Below, in pieces: positions 42,932 to 53,224 of a stretch of DNA of 64,000 nucleotides. The stretch comes from Maritimibacter sp. (GTDB lineage: Bacteria > Pseudomonadota > Alphaproteobacteria > Rhodobacterales > Rhodobacteraceae). How positions within the stretch are numbered: the first letter of the stretch is position 1; every line of letters starts with the position of its first letter. The position numbers and the translations under genes are program-made. The DNA is taken from NCBI GenBank assembly GCA_017792445.1, contig CP051232.1, positions 124,001-188,000 on the forward strand, read 5' to 3'. The notes under the pieces are model-generated. The model ran no database searches. It had not been told where the DNA came from and saw only the letters and a list, made by a program, of their open reading frames with translations.

Positions 42932-43606
42932 ATGACAGCGAAGACCCTTTTCATCACCGGCGCCTCCAGCGGGATCGGGGCCGAGACCGCCCGCGCCGCG
43001 GTCGCCGCAGGCTGGAACGTGGGGCTGTTCGCACGGTCCGAGGACAAGATCTCGGCGCTGGCCGAAGACCTCGGAGACGCCGCCCTGCCGCTTGTCGGCG
43101 ACGCCTCGGACCTTGGCGCGCAAGAGGCGGCGCTGTCGCAACTGGCGCAGCAATTCGGGTCGGTCGATGCGGCTTTCGCCAACGCGGGGACCGGGCTTGA
43201 TACGCCCGGCATTCTCGAGGGCGATCCGGCGGAATGGCAGTCGATGATCGACCTCAACTGCATGGGCGTGCTTTACACCGCGCGCGCGGCCTATCCGCAC
43301 CTGAAAGACAGCAAGGGACATCTGCTGATGACCGGCTCGGCGGCGGGGCGGACCTATATCGCGGGCTCGATCTACGGGGCGACCAAGTGGTTCGTCCACG
43401 GGCTCGCCGGGAACCTTGCCGAGGACATGCGCGGCTGGGGCGGGCGCTGTACCGTGATCGCGCCGGGGATGGTCGACACGCCGTTCTTCTCCGAGGCCAA
43501 GCCGGACAAGCTGCACCCGTCCGACGTCGCCCGCTCGGTTCTGCATGCGCTGCAGGCGGATCCGCGCGCCACGGTCCGCGAGATCTTCGTGATGCCAAGC
43601 TACTGA
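42932..43606 (+). CDS. Short-chain dehydrogenase/reductase
   Basis: A 224-residue classical SDR. NAD(P)-binding TGASSGIGAETA (residues 9-20), NAG in AFANAGTG, the catalytic serine in LMTGSAAG, and the YxxxK pair in IYGATKWFVHGL are all there. ARSEDK after the second strand hints at NADPH. Substrate unknown; the subgroup is shared with general SDRs of the YdfG/clavaldehyde type. GGAGAGA precedes the ATG at 42932. It overlaps the convergent DUF4166 gene by seven bases. Confidence 0.88.
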   Translation: MTAKTLFITGASSGIGAETARAAVAAGWNVGLFARSEDKISALAEDLGDAALPLVGDASDLGAQEAALSQLAQQFGSVDAAFANAGTGLDTPGILEGDPAEWQSMIDLNCMGVLYTARAAYPHLKDSKGHLLMTGSAAGRTYIAGSIYGATKWFVHGLAGNLAEDMRGWGGRCTVIAPGMVDTPFFSEAKPDKLHPSDVARSVLHALQADPRATVREIFVMPSY

Positions 43607-44124
43607 GGAGACAGCGTTCCGCGATAGCGGATCAGCGGCCCGAGAAGCGGCAGCGATGCACCGATGTCGAAGGACAGCATGTCGCCCTCGGCGACTTCCC
43701 GCACCGCGGCTTTGGGATGCAGGGCGCGCGGGGCGGGCAGCCCCTTAAGTGACAGTCCCACGATCCGCAGGGCAAAGCCGCCCGCGACGGGCTCCGGCGC
43801 CATCAGCAGCCGGAAGGGACCAAGCCTCTCCGACACGAGCGCGCGCTCGGGGAGGAACCGCAGGTCCGACCGAGTGACGTGGGTGCCAAAGCGCCGGACC
43901 CATGTGGCGCCGGTGTCGGTCAGGCGAACCTCGACGGTGACCGGCACCTCTGCCGCCTCGGGCGGGAAGCCGCCCCATCCAAGCAGTTGCGGCACCGGGA
44001 AGCGGCGTCCGCGCTCGATATGCGCCCTGCCCCGCCACGCCGCACCTCCGGCATGAAACGCGGCCAATGGCGGCGGCAGCGGGATGCCGCGCGCCGCGCA
44101 GGCCAGCGCGATGGGGTCAGCCAA
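43600..44124 (-). CDS. DUF4166 domain protein
   Basis: A protein of about 174 residues with a DUF4166 domain (lipocalin-like beta barrel): FHAGGAAWRGRAHIERGRRF, FPPEAAEVPVTVEVRLTDTG, WVRRFGTHVTRSDLRF. Function unknown. The start is uncertain: a TTG at 44124, overlapping the end of the DCC gene, gives MADPIALACAARGIPLPPPL; an ATG at 44166 is an alternative with 50 bases overlap. It is probably translated together with the upstream DCC protein. Confidence 0.72.
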   Translation of the reverse strand: MADPIALACAARGIPLPPPLAAFHAGGAAWRGRAHIERGRRFPVPQLLGWGGFPPEAAEVPVTVEVRLTDTGATWVRRFGTHVTRSDLRFLPERALVSERLGPFRLLMAPEPVAGGFALRIVGLSLKGLPAPRALHPKAAVREVAEGDMLSFDIGASLPLLGPLIRYRGTLSPQ

Positions 44125-44578
44125 GGGCGAAACCGCCGGGCAGGAACCGCGCCCGCAGGTCCGCATCCGGCACCATGCAAGCGTCGTAGCGGCCGAACAG
44201 CCGATAGCGGTTGCGCGCAATGACGCCGTAAGCCGGGTCTTTCAGCGGTTTCGGCAGCCACCGCACCGCGCCCAGCACCGGCCACGGCCCCGGCAGTGCC
44301 CGCATCGCGGCTGCGAAGGCGTCGAGCTTGCCGTAGATGCAGCCGCCGACGATCACGAGGTTGGTCTCGAAGTCGTCAATCGGCAGGCCCAGCGCCGTGT
44401 ACAGCGCATGCCCGAGTTCGGACTGCGCCGTGGCGTAGGAAAACCGCCTCTCGCGGTCCCGCGCCAGCATGAAGCGGAAGAAGCCCGAACAGAGGACGCA
44501 TTCACCATCGAACACGATGACGTCGCGCCCTTCGATGCGGGCGCGCAGGGCCTCGGGCAGATCGGCGACCGGTGTCAT
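44117..44578 (-). CDS. DCC-family thiol-disulfide oxidoreductase-like protein (DUF393)
   Basis: A 153-residue protein with the DxxC motif close to the N-terminus: VIVFDGECVLCSGFFRF (residues 20-36), then RFSYATAQSE and KLDAFAAAMRALPGPWPVLG, all typical of DUF393. Redox activity is predicted from the CxxC but little is known. It lies upstream of DUF4166 on the same strand and shares a short overlap. Confidence 0.88.
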   Translation of the reverse strand: MTPVADLPEALRARIEGRDVIVFDGECVLCSGFFRFMLARDRERRFSYATAQSELGHALYTALGLPIDDFETNLVIVGGCIYGKLDAFAAAMRALPGPWPVLGAVRWLPKPLKDPAYGVIARNRYRLFGRYDACMVPDADLRARFLPGGFALG

Positions 44579-44588
44579 CGCGCCGGGG

Positions 44589-44855
44589 TCAGATGAAGAT
44601 GCGCTCGCCCTGCTCGTCGATCATCTGCCGCGCCTTTGCGGTCGAGACGTCTCGGGCGGTCTGCTCATCCTCGATGGTATCGGCGCGGACCAGCTTGTGG
44701 ACCTTGCCGTCCTTCTCGATCCGCGCCGCCACGCGCCAGCGCGGCCCTTCCTTGATCGGCTCGGGGTAGATTGCGAAACCGTTGTGCTCTTCGGGCTGGA
44801 CCCGCGGGGCCGACGCGCCGCCGCCGCCACCGAACAGACGGGAAAGAAGGGACAT
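44589..44855 (-). CDS. HlyU family protein
   Basis: An 88-residue protein of the HlyU family (MSLLSRLFGGGG; EHNGFAIYPEPIKEGPRWRV; STAKARQMIDEQGERIF). In Vibrio HlyU is a transcriptional activator with a different, longer fold, so the family label does not imply the same role here. It begins 64 bases before the REP-like array, with AGGAG before ATG 44855. Confidence 0.85.
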   Translation of the reverse strand: MSLLSRLFGGGGGASAPRVQPEEHNGFAIYPEPIKEGPRWRVAARIEKDGKVHKLVRADTIEDEQTARDVSTAKARQMIDEQGERIFI

Positions 44856-44927
44856 GGGGGATCTCCTGTTGCCGGACGGTTGTCGCATTTGGCCGCAGGC
44901 GGGGTCAAGCGATGGGGCGCTGGGTGG

Positions 44928-45156
44928 GATGGGGTGGAACCCCATCCTACGGGCGGCGGCGTCACCTGGGTGGCGGATGGGGTGGAACCCCATCGCGACG
45001 GGCCGTCTCCGTTGTAGGATGGGGTTCCACCCCATCGCGACGGGCCATCTCCATTGTAGGATGGGGTTCCACCCCATCGCGCACCAACGATGGTATATGC
45101 CCCCATTCGCGCACCCCCAACGACGCGGCGCACGAATGATGGGGTTCCACCCCATC
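44928..45156. repeat. REP-like palindrome array, family B (five copies)
   Basis: Five copies of GATGGGGTTCCACCCCATC or its complement, at 44928, 44976 (inverted) and 45018, 45060, 45138 (direct). Copies at 45018 and 45060 carry the 5' foot GTAG and are tandem with period 42, including a conserved GCGACGGGCC linker. Each unit folds as an 8-bp hairpin with a 3-base loop. The array sits between rpoD's terminator and the HlyU-family gene. Confidence 0.88.
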
Positions 45157-45169
45157 TCCCCACACCCCC

Positions 45170-45198
45170 AAACGAAAAACGCCCCCGTCTCCGGGGGC
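45170..45198 (-). terminator. Terminator after rpoD
   Basis: A perfect 7-bp stem, GCCCCCG (45181-45187) with CGGGGGC (45192-45198); on the minus strand GTTTTTCGTTT follows. It ends the rpoD transcript just before the family B repeats. Confidence 0.88.
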
Positions 45199-45219
45199 GC
45201 TGTCGTAAACGTGGTGGCG

Positions 45220-47208
<1,989 letters not shown>

Positions 47209-47233
47209 TGGCACTCCTTCGAAAAGCGGCAGC

Positions 47234-47324
47234 GTGATTCGTTTCAGTTTACCGAATCACACAAGGCGAATCACTGATTCGCGCCAATTTATCCTGTTTC
47301 CTTTACCGATTCGTCACCGAATCG
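47234..47324. promoter_or_regulatory. Six GANTC sites in three palindromes upstream of rpoD
   Basis: Three inverted repeats share the half-site GATTCG: GTGATTCG (47234) with CGAATCAC (47253-47260); GCGAATCACTGATTCGC at 47266-47282; and CGATTCG (47307) with CGAATCG (47318-47324). Each half contains GANTC, the methylation target of the alphaproteobacterial cell-cycle methylase CcrM. Six sites in 88 bases compare with about 0.3 expected from base composition. The group fills the dnaG-rpoD gap and so overlaps the rpoD promoter. Confidence 0.85.
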
Positions 47325-47326
47325 TC

Positions 47327-49351
47327 TCAGGTCGACTTTCGCCCGGGCTTCTTGAACTCGATCTTGGCTATCAGCGCATCAAAAGCGCTGCGTTCGTCGC
47401 GGCTCATTTTCGCTCCCGTCGGCGCGGTGTCGTATTCCGTCGTGTCCTCCTGCGAACCGGTCTCCGCTCTTTGCTTAGCTAGAGCGGCCTGGCTCAATCT
47501 CCACGTCAGACCTTCATCGGCCAGCCGGTCGATATCCTGCATCGCCTCGCTGATCTCCCGTTCGGCTCCGCGACGCGCTTCCAGCTTGGCGAACTCTTCG
47601 GCGAGACACAGCAACGCTGTCTCGCTGTCATGGGGATGCCGCACCGCCGGAATGACGGCTATGTGGCTTTGCGCGAAAAGCTTTTCAAGGGTCTCGGCGC
47701 CGGTTTCCTGCGCCACCAGATCACGCAGTTCGGCAGGCTCCGCCCCGGCGTGGCGCAAAAGCGCCATCTGCAAACGCGCGTGATCGGGATTGGCCGGATG
47801 CAGCCCTTCCAGTTCCCCCGCGATCTCGGGCAGCAGGTGGGGATGGGTCAGAAGGACGGCGAAAATCACCGCCTCGCGGACCTGATCCTCGACCGCGGTG
47901 CCCTCGGCCGCTAGCACCGAGGCGCGCAGTCCCGGCGTCGCGCCGGGGGTAAAGTCGCGACCGAAGCCGCGCCCGTTGCCGCGCCCGAAACCGCTTTGCC
48001 CGCCTTCCCCGAATCCCCGCCGCGGCGCACCGCGATCATTGGCCGGACGGTCCGAGCCGCGGTTGCCGCGAAACAGTTCCCAGCGCAGTCGATTGATCTC
48101 GTCGCCATAGTGCTTCTTCAGCGATGGATCGGGGATCTTGCGGATCGCCTCGCGCAGCGACTTGTCCAGCGCCGCCTTTCGCTCGGGACTGTCGAAGATT
48201 TTACCCTCGGTCTCGCGCTGCCACAGCAGGTTGACCAAGGGCTGCGCGGCGTCGACCACCTTCTGCATCGCCCCTGCCCCACCGTCGCGGATCACGTCGT
48301 CCGGGTCCTTTCCCGCCGGCATGATCGCGAAGCGCAGCGACTTCCCGGCCTCAAGCTGCGGCAGCACCATGTCGATCAGCCGCATCGCGGCGCGCAGACC
48401 GGCGGTGTCGCCGTCCAGCGCGATGATCGGCTCTGGCGCGATGCGCCACAAAAGCTGCAACTGATCCTCGGTGATCGCGGTGCCAAGGGGCGCCACGGTG
48501 GCGCCGAACCCGGCCTCGGACAGGGCGATCACGTCCATATAGCCCTCGGCGACCAGCAGTGGCGCGCCCTTCCCCGCCGCCTCGCGCGCGGGGCCGTGGT
48601 TGTACAGGCTGCGACCCTTGTCGAACAGCTCGGTCTCGGGCGAGTTCAGGTACTTGGCGTTGTCCGAGGGGTCCATCGCCCGCCCGCCGAACGCGATGGC
48701 GCGGCCACGGGCGTCGCGGATCGGGAACATGATCCGGTTGCGGAAGGTGTCATAGGGCCGCCCGTTGTCGCGGGTCGAGGCCTTCGCCAGCCCCGCCGCC
48801 ATGATCAGGTCTTCGGGAACGCCCTTGCCGCGCAGATGATCCCACAGCCCCTGCCAACCCGGCGCGGCAAAGCCGATGTCCCAGCGCGCCTGCGCCTCGG
48901 GCGGCAGCCCGCGCCCGGCAAGATAGTCGCGCGCCTCGGCGGCGGCACCGGTGTTCAGCTGCAGGCGATAGTGCTGCACCGCCTGCTCCATCACCTCGGC
49001 CAGCTGGGTGCGCCGGTCGGCCTTCTCCTGCGCCTTCGGATCGCGGGCGGGCATCTGCATCCCAACCTCGCGGGCAAGGATCTCGACCGCTTCCATGAAC
49101 CCCACGTTCTCGGTCTCGCGCACGAAGGTCACGGCGTCGCCCTTCGCGTGACACCCGAAGCAATAGTAAAAGCCCTTGCGGTCATCGACGTGGAAGCTGG
49201 CGCTTTTTTCCTGATGGAACGGGCACGGCGCCCACATGTCGCCCTTGCCCTGATTGGACTTCCGCTGATCCCACATGACCTTGCGCCCGACCACCTGCGA
49301 AAGCGAGATGCGGGTGCGGAGTTCATCAAGGAAACCGGGGGGCAGACTCAT
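47327..49351 (-). CDS. dnaG: DNA primase
   Basis: A 674-residue primase making RNA primers for replication. The N-terminal zinc finger has CPFHQEKSASFHVDD and YYCFGCHAKGD; the catalytic Toprim motifs are VAEGYMDVIALSEAG and ALDGDTAGLRAA. A Gly/Arg-rich linker (GRGNGRGFGRDF, around 450) precedes the helicase-binding C-terminal domain. The ATG at 49351 starts MSLPPGFLDELRTRISLSQV, the family beginning. It is upstream of rpoD on the same strand. Confidence 0.95.
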   Translation of the reverse strand: MSLPPGFLDELRTRISLSQVVGRKVMWDQRKSNQGKGDMWAPCPFHQEKSASFHVDDRKGFYYCFGCHAKGDAVTFVRETENVGFMEAVEILAREVGMQMPARDPKAQEKADRRTQLAEVMEQAVQHYRLQLNTGAAAEARDYLAGRGLPPEAQARWDIGFAAPGWQGLWDHLRGKGVPEDLIMAAGLAKASTRDNGRPYDTFRNRIMFPIRDARGRAIAFGGRAMDPSDNAKYLNSPETELFDKGRSLYNHGPAREAAGKGAPLLVAEGYMDVIALSEAGFGATVAPLGTAITEDQLQLLWRIAPEPIIALDGDTAGLRAAMRLIDMVLPQLEAGKSLRFAIMPAGKDPDDVIRDGGAGAMQKVVDAAQPLVNLLWQRETEGKIFDSPERKAALDKSLREAIRKIPDPSLKKHYGDEINRLRWELFRGNRGSDRPANDRGAPRRGFGEGGQSGFGRGNGRGFGRDFTPGATPGLRASVLAAEGTAVEDQVREAVIFAVLLTHPHLLPEIAGELEGLHPANPDHARLQMALLRHAGAEPAELRDLVAQETGAETLEKLFAQSHIAVIPAVRHPHDSETALLCLAEEFAKLEARRGAEREISEAMQDIDRLADEGLTWRLSQAALAKQRAETGSQEDTTEYDTAPTGAKMSRDERSAFDALIAKIEFKKPGRKST

Positions 49352-49468
49352 GCCCGACAATATCGGTCCGGGGCGTCCGAGAGTCGAGATGCCGCGCGCG
49401 ACGGATGCGGATTTCCCCGCGCCGTACCCGCCGAATGGCGCGGGTCTGCCAGTCGCACACAGGCCTTG

Positions 49469-49496
49469 CGGCACGATCTTCCGGAAGACCGTGCCG
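49469..49496. terminator. 28-base palindrome upstream of dnaG
   Basis: A nearly perfect 14-bp inverted repeat (49469-49482 with 49483-49496, one mismatch). TTTTTC follows about six bases later on the plus strand only, so on the minus strand, where gdh would need a terminator, it is not a classical one. It could be a processing hairpin or a two-fold operator. Confidence 0.45.
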
Positions 49497-49536
49497 GGCA
49501 GGTTTTTCTAGAAGATCCTGTTAACCCTCGCGCCGC

Positions 49537-50973
49537 CTACAGGCCCTTTTCCTTATAGCTCAGCGCCACGCGGCTGATCGACACGATGTAGGCCGCCGTC
49601 CGCAGGTCCACCACGTCGTCACGGGCATGCCAGACCTCGGACATCGACTGGTAGGCCTCGCGCATCGTGTCATCGAGACCCGAGCGCACCAGTTCCAGTT
49701 CGTCGGCGCCGCGCAGGTAGCGGCGCTTGAAATCCGGGCTCATCGACCACGCGTCGCCAAGATGCTCGTCCAGCCGCTGAAGCTCGTCGACGATCAGCTG
49801 GTGGCGCGCTTCCTCTTGCCGGCGGCCCATGCGGCCAAAGCGGATGTGCGACAGGTTCTTGACCCACTCGAAGTAGGACACCGTCACACCGCCCGCATTG
49901 GCGAACATGTCGGGGATGATGATGCAGCCCTTCTCGCGCAGCACCTCGTCGGCCCCGGCGGTGATCGGGCCGTTCGCGGCCTCGATGATCAGCGGTGCGC
50001 GGATGCGGTCGGCGTTGCCAAGGTTGATGACACCTTCCATCGCCGCCGGGATGAGGATGTCGCAATCCTCTTCCAGCACCGCGGCGCCGGTCTCGACGTA
50101 CTGCGCATTGTAATAGCCCTTCACCCCGCCGTGCTTGACGATCCAGGCGCGCACGTCGTCCACGTCGATGCCGGTCTGCGACACCAGCGCGCCGTCGCGC
50201 TCGATAATGCCGGTGATGATCGCGCCATCCTCGGACGACAGGAACTTGGCCGCGTGATAGCCCACGTTGCCAAGGCCTTGAACGATGACCCGCTTGCCGT
50301 CCAGCTTGCCCGACAGCCCGGCCTTGGCGATGTCCTCGGGGTGGCGGAAGAACTCTTGCAGCGCGTATTGCACCCCCCGGCCCGTCGCCTCGACCCGGCC
50401 GGCGATGCCGCCCGCGTGGATCGGCTTGCCGGTGACGCAGGCGCTGGCGTTGATGTCGGTGGTGTTCATCCGGCGGTACTGGTCGGCGATCCACGCCATC
50501 TCGCGCTCGCCGGTGCCCATGTCGGGCGCGGGCACGTTCTGCGAGGGGTGGATCAGGTCGCGCTTGGCCAGTTCATAGGCGAAGCGGCGGGTGATCAGTT
50601 CCAGTTCATGCTCTTCATACTGGCGCGGGTCGATGCACAGCCCGCCCTTCGAGCCGCCAAAGGGCGCTTCGACCAGCGCACATTTATAGGTCATCAGCGC
50701 CGCCAGCGCCTCGACCTCGTCCTGGTTGACGCCAAGCGCATAGCGAATGCCGCCCTTCACGGGCTCCATGTGTTCGGAATGAACAGAGCGGTAACCGGTG
50801 AAGGTCTGGATCTGGCCGCGCAGGCGCACCCCGAACCGCACCGTATAGGTCGCGTTGCAGACCCTGATCTTCTCTTCCAGCCCCGGCGGCAGGTCCATCA
50901 GCGCGACGGCCCGGTTGAACATCAGGTCGACGGACTGGCGGAAGCTCGGCTCTCGGGTGGCGTGGGTGTTCAT
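49537..50973 (-). CDS. Glutamate dehydrogenase (Glu/Leu/Phe/Val family)
   Basis: A 478-residue hexameric dehydrogenase interconverting glutamate and 2-oxoglutarate. The active-site lysine lies in EAPFGGSKGGLCIDP (about residue 105). The dinucleotide fold is VIVQGLGNVGYHAAKF and the family end is AAYIVSISRVA. The short (about 420-480) type is usually NAD-dependent and catabolic. Single gene with no clear own terminator; a conserved palindrome lies downstream. Confidence 0.93.
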   Translation of the reverse strand: MNTHATREPSFRQSVDLMFNRAVALMDLPPGLEEKIRVCNATYTVRFGVRLRGQIQTFTGYRSVHSEHMEPVKGGIRYALGVNQDEVEALAALMTYKCALVEAPFGGSKGGLCIDPRQYEEHELELITRRFAYELAKRDLIHPSQNVPAPDMGTGEREMAWIADQYRRMNTTDINASACVTGKPIHAGGIAGRVEATGRGVQYALQEFFRHPEDIAKAGLSGKLDGKRVIVQGLGNVGYHAAKFLSSEDGAIITGIIERDGALVSQTGIDVDDVRAWIVKHGGVKGYYNAQYVETGAAVLEEDCDILIPAAMEGVINLGNADRIRAPLIIEAANGPITAGADEVLREKGCIIIPDMFANAGGVTVSYFEWVKNLSHIRFGRMGRRQEEARHQLIVDELQRLDEHLGDAWSMSPDFKRRYLRGADELELVRSGLDDTMREAYQSMSEVWHARDDVVDLRTAAYIVSISRVALSYKEKGL

Positions 50974-51412
50974 CGGGGCCTCCAGACTGTCGCGGCGCGA
51001 CGCCGCGCATTTGTGCAGTTTGCGATTCCTTCACGCTAAACCGATTCGCATGTCCGCGCGGTGAAAGAGTTCATCCCTGCCGTGTATGCGTGCCGGAACC
51101 GGCAGTCGCGCGCCGTCGTGAAGACCATCGAAGGCCGCGCGATGCGGCCGCTAAGCAGATTCCCGCAAATCGCGCGCCGATTCTTCAGAAGCCCGGAATT
51201 GAAGGGAATTTGTTTCCTGCTCTCCCGGAAATTGCATCTGGGGGCGAAACACTATCCCGGCACGGACAACATTGAGCGGAAAACCATATTCTTGCCACAA
51301 ATCCCGCGCAACCCGGCCCGGTTAACGGTGCAAATCTTAGGTTGAATTATTGACCAACCGGGCCTGCGTCCCGGGGGGGTGCGCGGCCACGGGGCCGCCA
51401 GGAGTGGAAAAG
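50974..51412. other. 439-base gap between glutamate dehydrogenase and the Tad genes
   Basis: No supported gene. The gap holds two divergent promoters and, near its right end, a long-range hairpin GGCCCGGTT (51315-51323) with AACCGGGCC (51356-51364), loop 32 bases, lying 48 bases before the Tad start. A possible CtrA half-site GTTAAC occurs inside this region (51321-51326). A 94-codon frame from 51061 is not convincing. Confidence 0.5.
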
Positions 51413-53224
51413 ATGCGTCGACGCTGCGAGCTGCCAGAGCCGTCCTGCATCCGGCCTTTCCGCCGGATTTCCGATATGTCGCCCGACCAGGCGCCGATGC
51501 GTACCCGCGTCCGCGACCTTGCACGCCATTTCCGGCGGGAAGAAGACGGGTCGCTTATTATCTTCGGTCTGATGATGATGATCGTCATGCTGTTCATGGC
51601 CGGCATTCCGCTGGACATCGAACGCTTCGAGACCGCCCGCACCAAGCTTCAGAACACCGCCGACGGCGCCGCACTTGCCGCCGCCTCGCTGACGCAGGAG
51701 GTCGACAGCGAAGTGCTGGTCTACGACTATTTCGCGAAAGCCGGCGTGGCGGGCTTCGTCGATGACGTCCGCGTCACCGAAGCCATCAACTACAAGCACG
51801 TCGAAATCGACGCCGACATCAACGTGCCGACGCACTTCTTCAACATGGTGGGCGTCACCAACCTTGGCACGTTGGTCGACTCGGTGGCCGAGGAATCCAT
51901 CGGCGACGTCGAAATCTCGCTGGTGCTCGACGTGTCGGGCTCGATGGGCTCGAACTCGAAGCTGGCGAACCTGAAGGACGCCGCCGAGGACTTCATCGAC
52001 GCGATCTACGAGAACGCCGAGGACAGCTCGATCTCGACCTCGGTGATCCCCTACTCCACGCAGGTGTCGGCCGGCCCGGATATCCTGAAGTATCTCAACC
52101 GTGCGCCGGTCAGCCACGAGCATTCGCACTGTCTGAACTTCTCGGCCAGCGACTTCAACTCGGCCTCGATCTCAACCTCTGCCGAGGTCGAGCAGACGCT
52201 GCACTTCGACCCGTGGACTGACGAGAATGACAACTGGCGCCCCGAATACGACCTGTGGCAGGTCGTGTGCCCCACGGATTCCTGGACCGACATCCTGCCC
52301 TTCTCGCAGTCGCCGGGCGTCATCGAGGACTACGTGAACGATTTCGACGACACCAACCTGACGTCGATCGAGATCGGTGTGAAATGGGGTACCGCGATGC
52401 TGGACCCGGCATTCCGGCCAGTGGTCACCGGGCTGATCTCTGACGGGATCGTCGAGGCGGACTTCGCCGGTCGCCCGCTGGACTACAACACCGCGGACGG
52501 CCTGAAAGTGATGGTCGTGATGACTGACGGTCAGAACACCCAGCACTATGAAATGAACGATCCGTACCGCGCCGGCGACAGCATCGTCTACGTCTGGTAC
52601 GATCAGTACGATCGCCCGTATTTCTCGATCTGGGGCGGCGAAGGCGCGCCGGTCCCGGAAGAGCAATACGAGGATCAGGAAGTCACCGAATGCGTCTCCT
52701 GGGGCTCTTACTACCACCGCGGCCGCCGCTACTATTATTGCCGCGAAGAGCAGACCACGACCGAGACCGTGCTCATTGAAAACTGGTACCTCGCCAACCG
52801 CTATTCCTACGACGGTGCCAGCACGGGATGGCGCAGCACGCCCTTCGTCGGCAACGTGAACGAAGAAGCGTGGATCATGACCTGGGACGAGCTTTGGGCC
52901 GAGGTTCCGGTAGAGTACTTCGCCGACGAATACCTGCGCGACATGGGCAGCATGATGGATGCCTACCGCAGCGGCGTGAAGAACGCCCGGAACTACGTCT
53001 ACTCGGACACCAAGGATACCCGCACCCGCAGCATCTGCACGGCCGCCAAGGCAAACGGCATCTACGTCTACACCATCGGTTTCGAGGCGCCTTATAACTC
53101 GCGCATCCTGCTGCAGGACTGCGCCACGACGCCGTCACACTATTTCAACGTCAGCGGCACCCAGATCTCTGCCGCCTTCTCGGCCATCGCGGCGGACATC
53201 AACCGTCTGAGGCTGATCCAGTGA
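51413..53224 (+). CDS. Tad-type envelope protein with von Willebrand A domain
   Basis: A 603-residue protein of the TadE/TadG group. It has the signature RRFRR-like RHFRREEDGSLIIFGLMMMI: basic residues, a short acidic-glycine turn and a TM (48-66). A vWA domain follows with a MIDAS motif VLDVSGSMGSN (Asp173) and VMTDGQNTQ. A tyrosine-rich insert (about 405-460, YYHRGRRYYYCREEQ) splits the domain. The C-terminus ends HYFNVSGTQISAAFSAIAAD. It heads a three-gene unit with the next two; the ATG at 51413 follows AGGAG. The Tad ATPase and pilin genes are not in the window. Confidence 0.85.
   Translation: MRRRCELPEPSCIRPFRRISDMSPDQAPMRTRVRDLARHFRREEDGSLIIFGLMMMIVMLFMAGIPLDIERFETARTKLQNTADGAALAAASLTQEVDSEVLVYDYFAKAGVAGFVDDVRVTEAINYKHVEIDADINVPTHFFNMVGVTNLGTLVDSVAEESIGDVEISLVLDVSGSMGSNSKLANLKDAAEDFIDAIYENAEDSSISTSVIPYSTQVSAGPDILKYLNRAPVSHEHSHCLNFSASDFNSASISTSAEVEQTLHFDPWTDENDNWRPEYDLWQVVCPTDSWTDILPFSQSPGVIEDYVNDFDDTNLTSIEIGVKWGTAMLDPAFRPVVTGLISDGIVEADFAGRPLDYNTADGLKVMVVMTDGQNTQHYEMNDPYRAGDSIVYVWYDQYDRPYFSIWGGEGAPVPEEQYEDQEVTECVSWGSYYHRGRRYYYCREEQTTTETVLIENWYLANRYSYDGASTGWRSTPFVGNVNEEAWIMTWDELWAEVPVEYFADEYLRDMGSMMDAYRSGVKNARNYVYSDTKDTRTRSICTAAKANGIYVYTIGFEAPYNSRILLQDCATTPSHYFNVSGTQISAAFSAIAADINRLRLIQ

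Noticed and set aside
44928-45156. Possible CRISPR or tandem terminators
   Set aside because: Units occur in both orientations with repeated linkers and no T-run behind each; they fit a REP-like family better.
48000-49558. A long plus-strand frame opposite dnaG
   Set aside because: Antisense shadow; dnaG on the minus strand has complete zinc-finger and Toprim motifs.
51061-51345. A 94-codon frame between glutamate dehydrogenase and the Tad genes
   Set aside because: Begins with GTG without a ribosome binding site, has atypical composition and no motif; left as non-coding.
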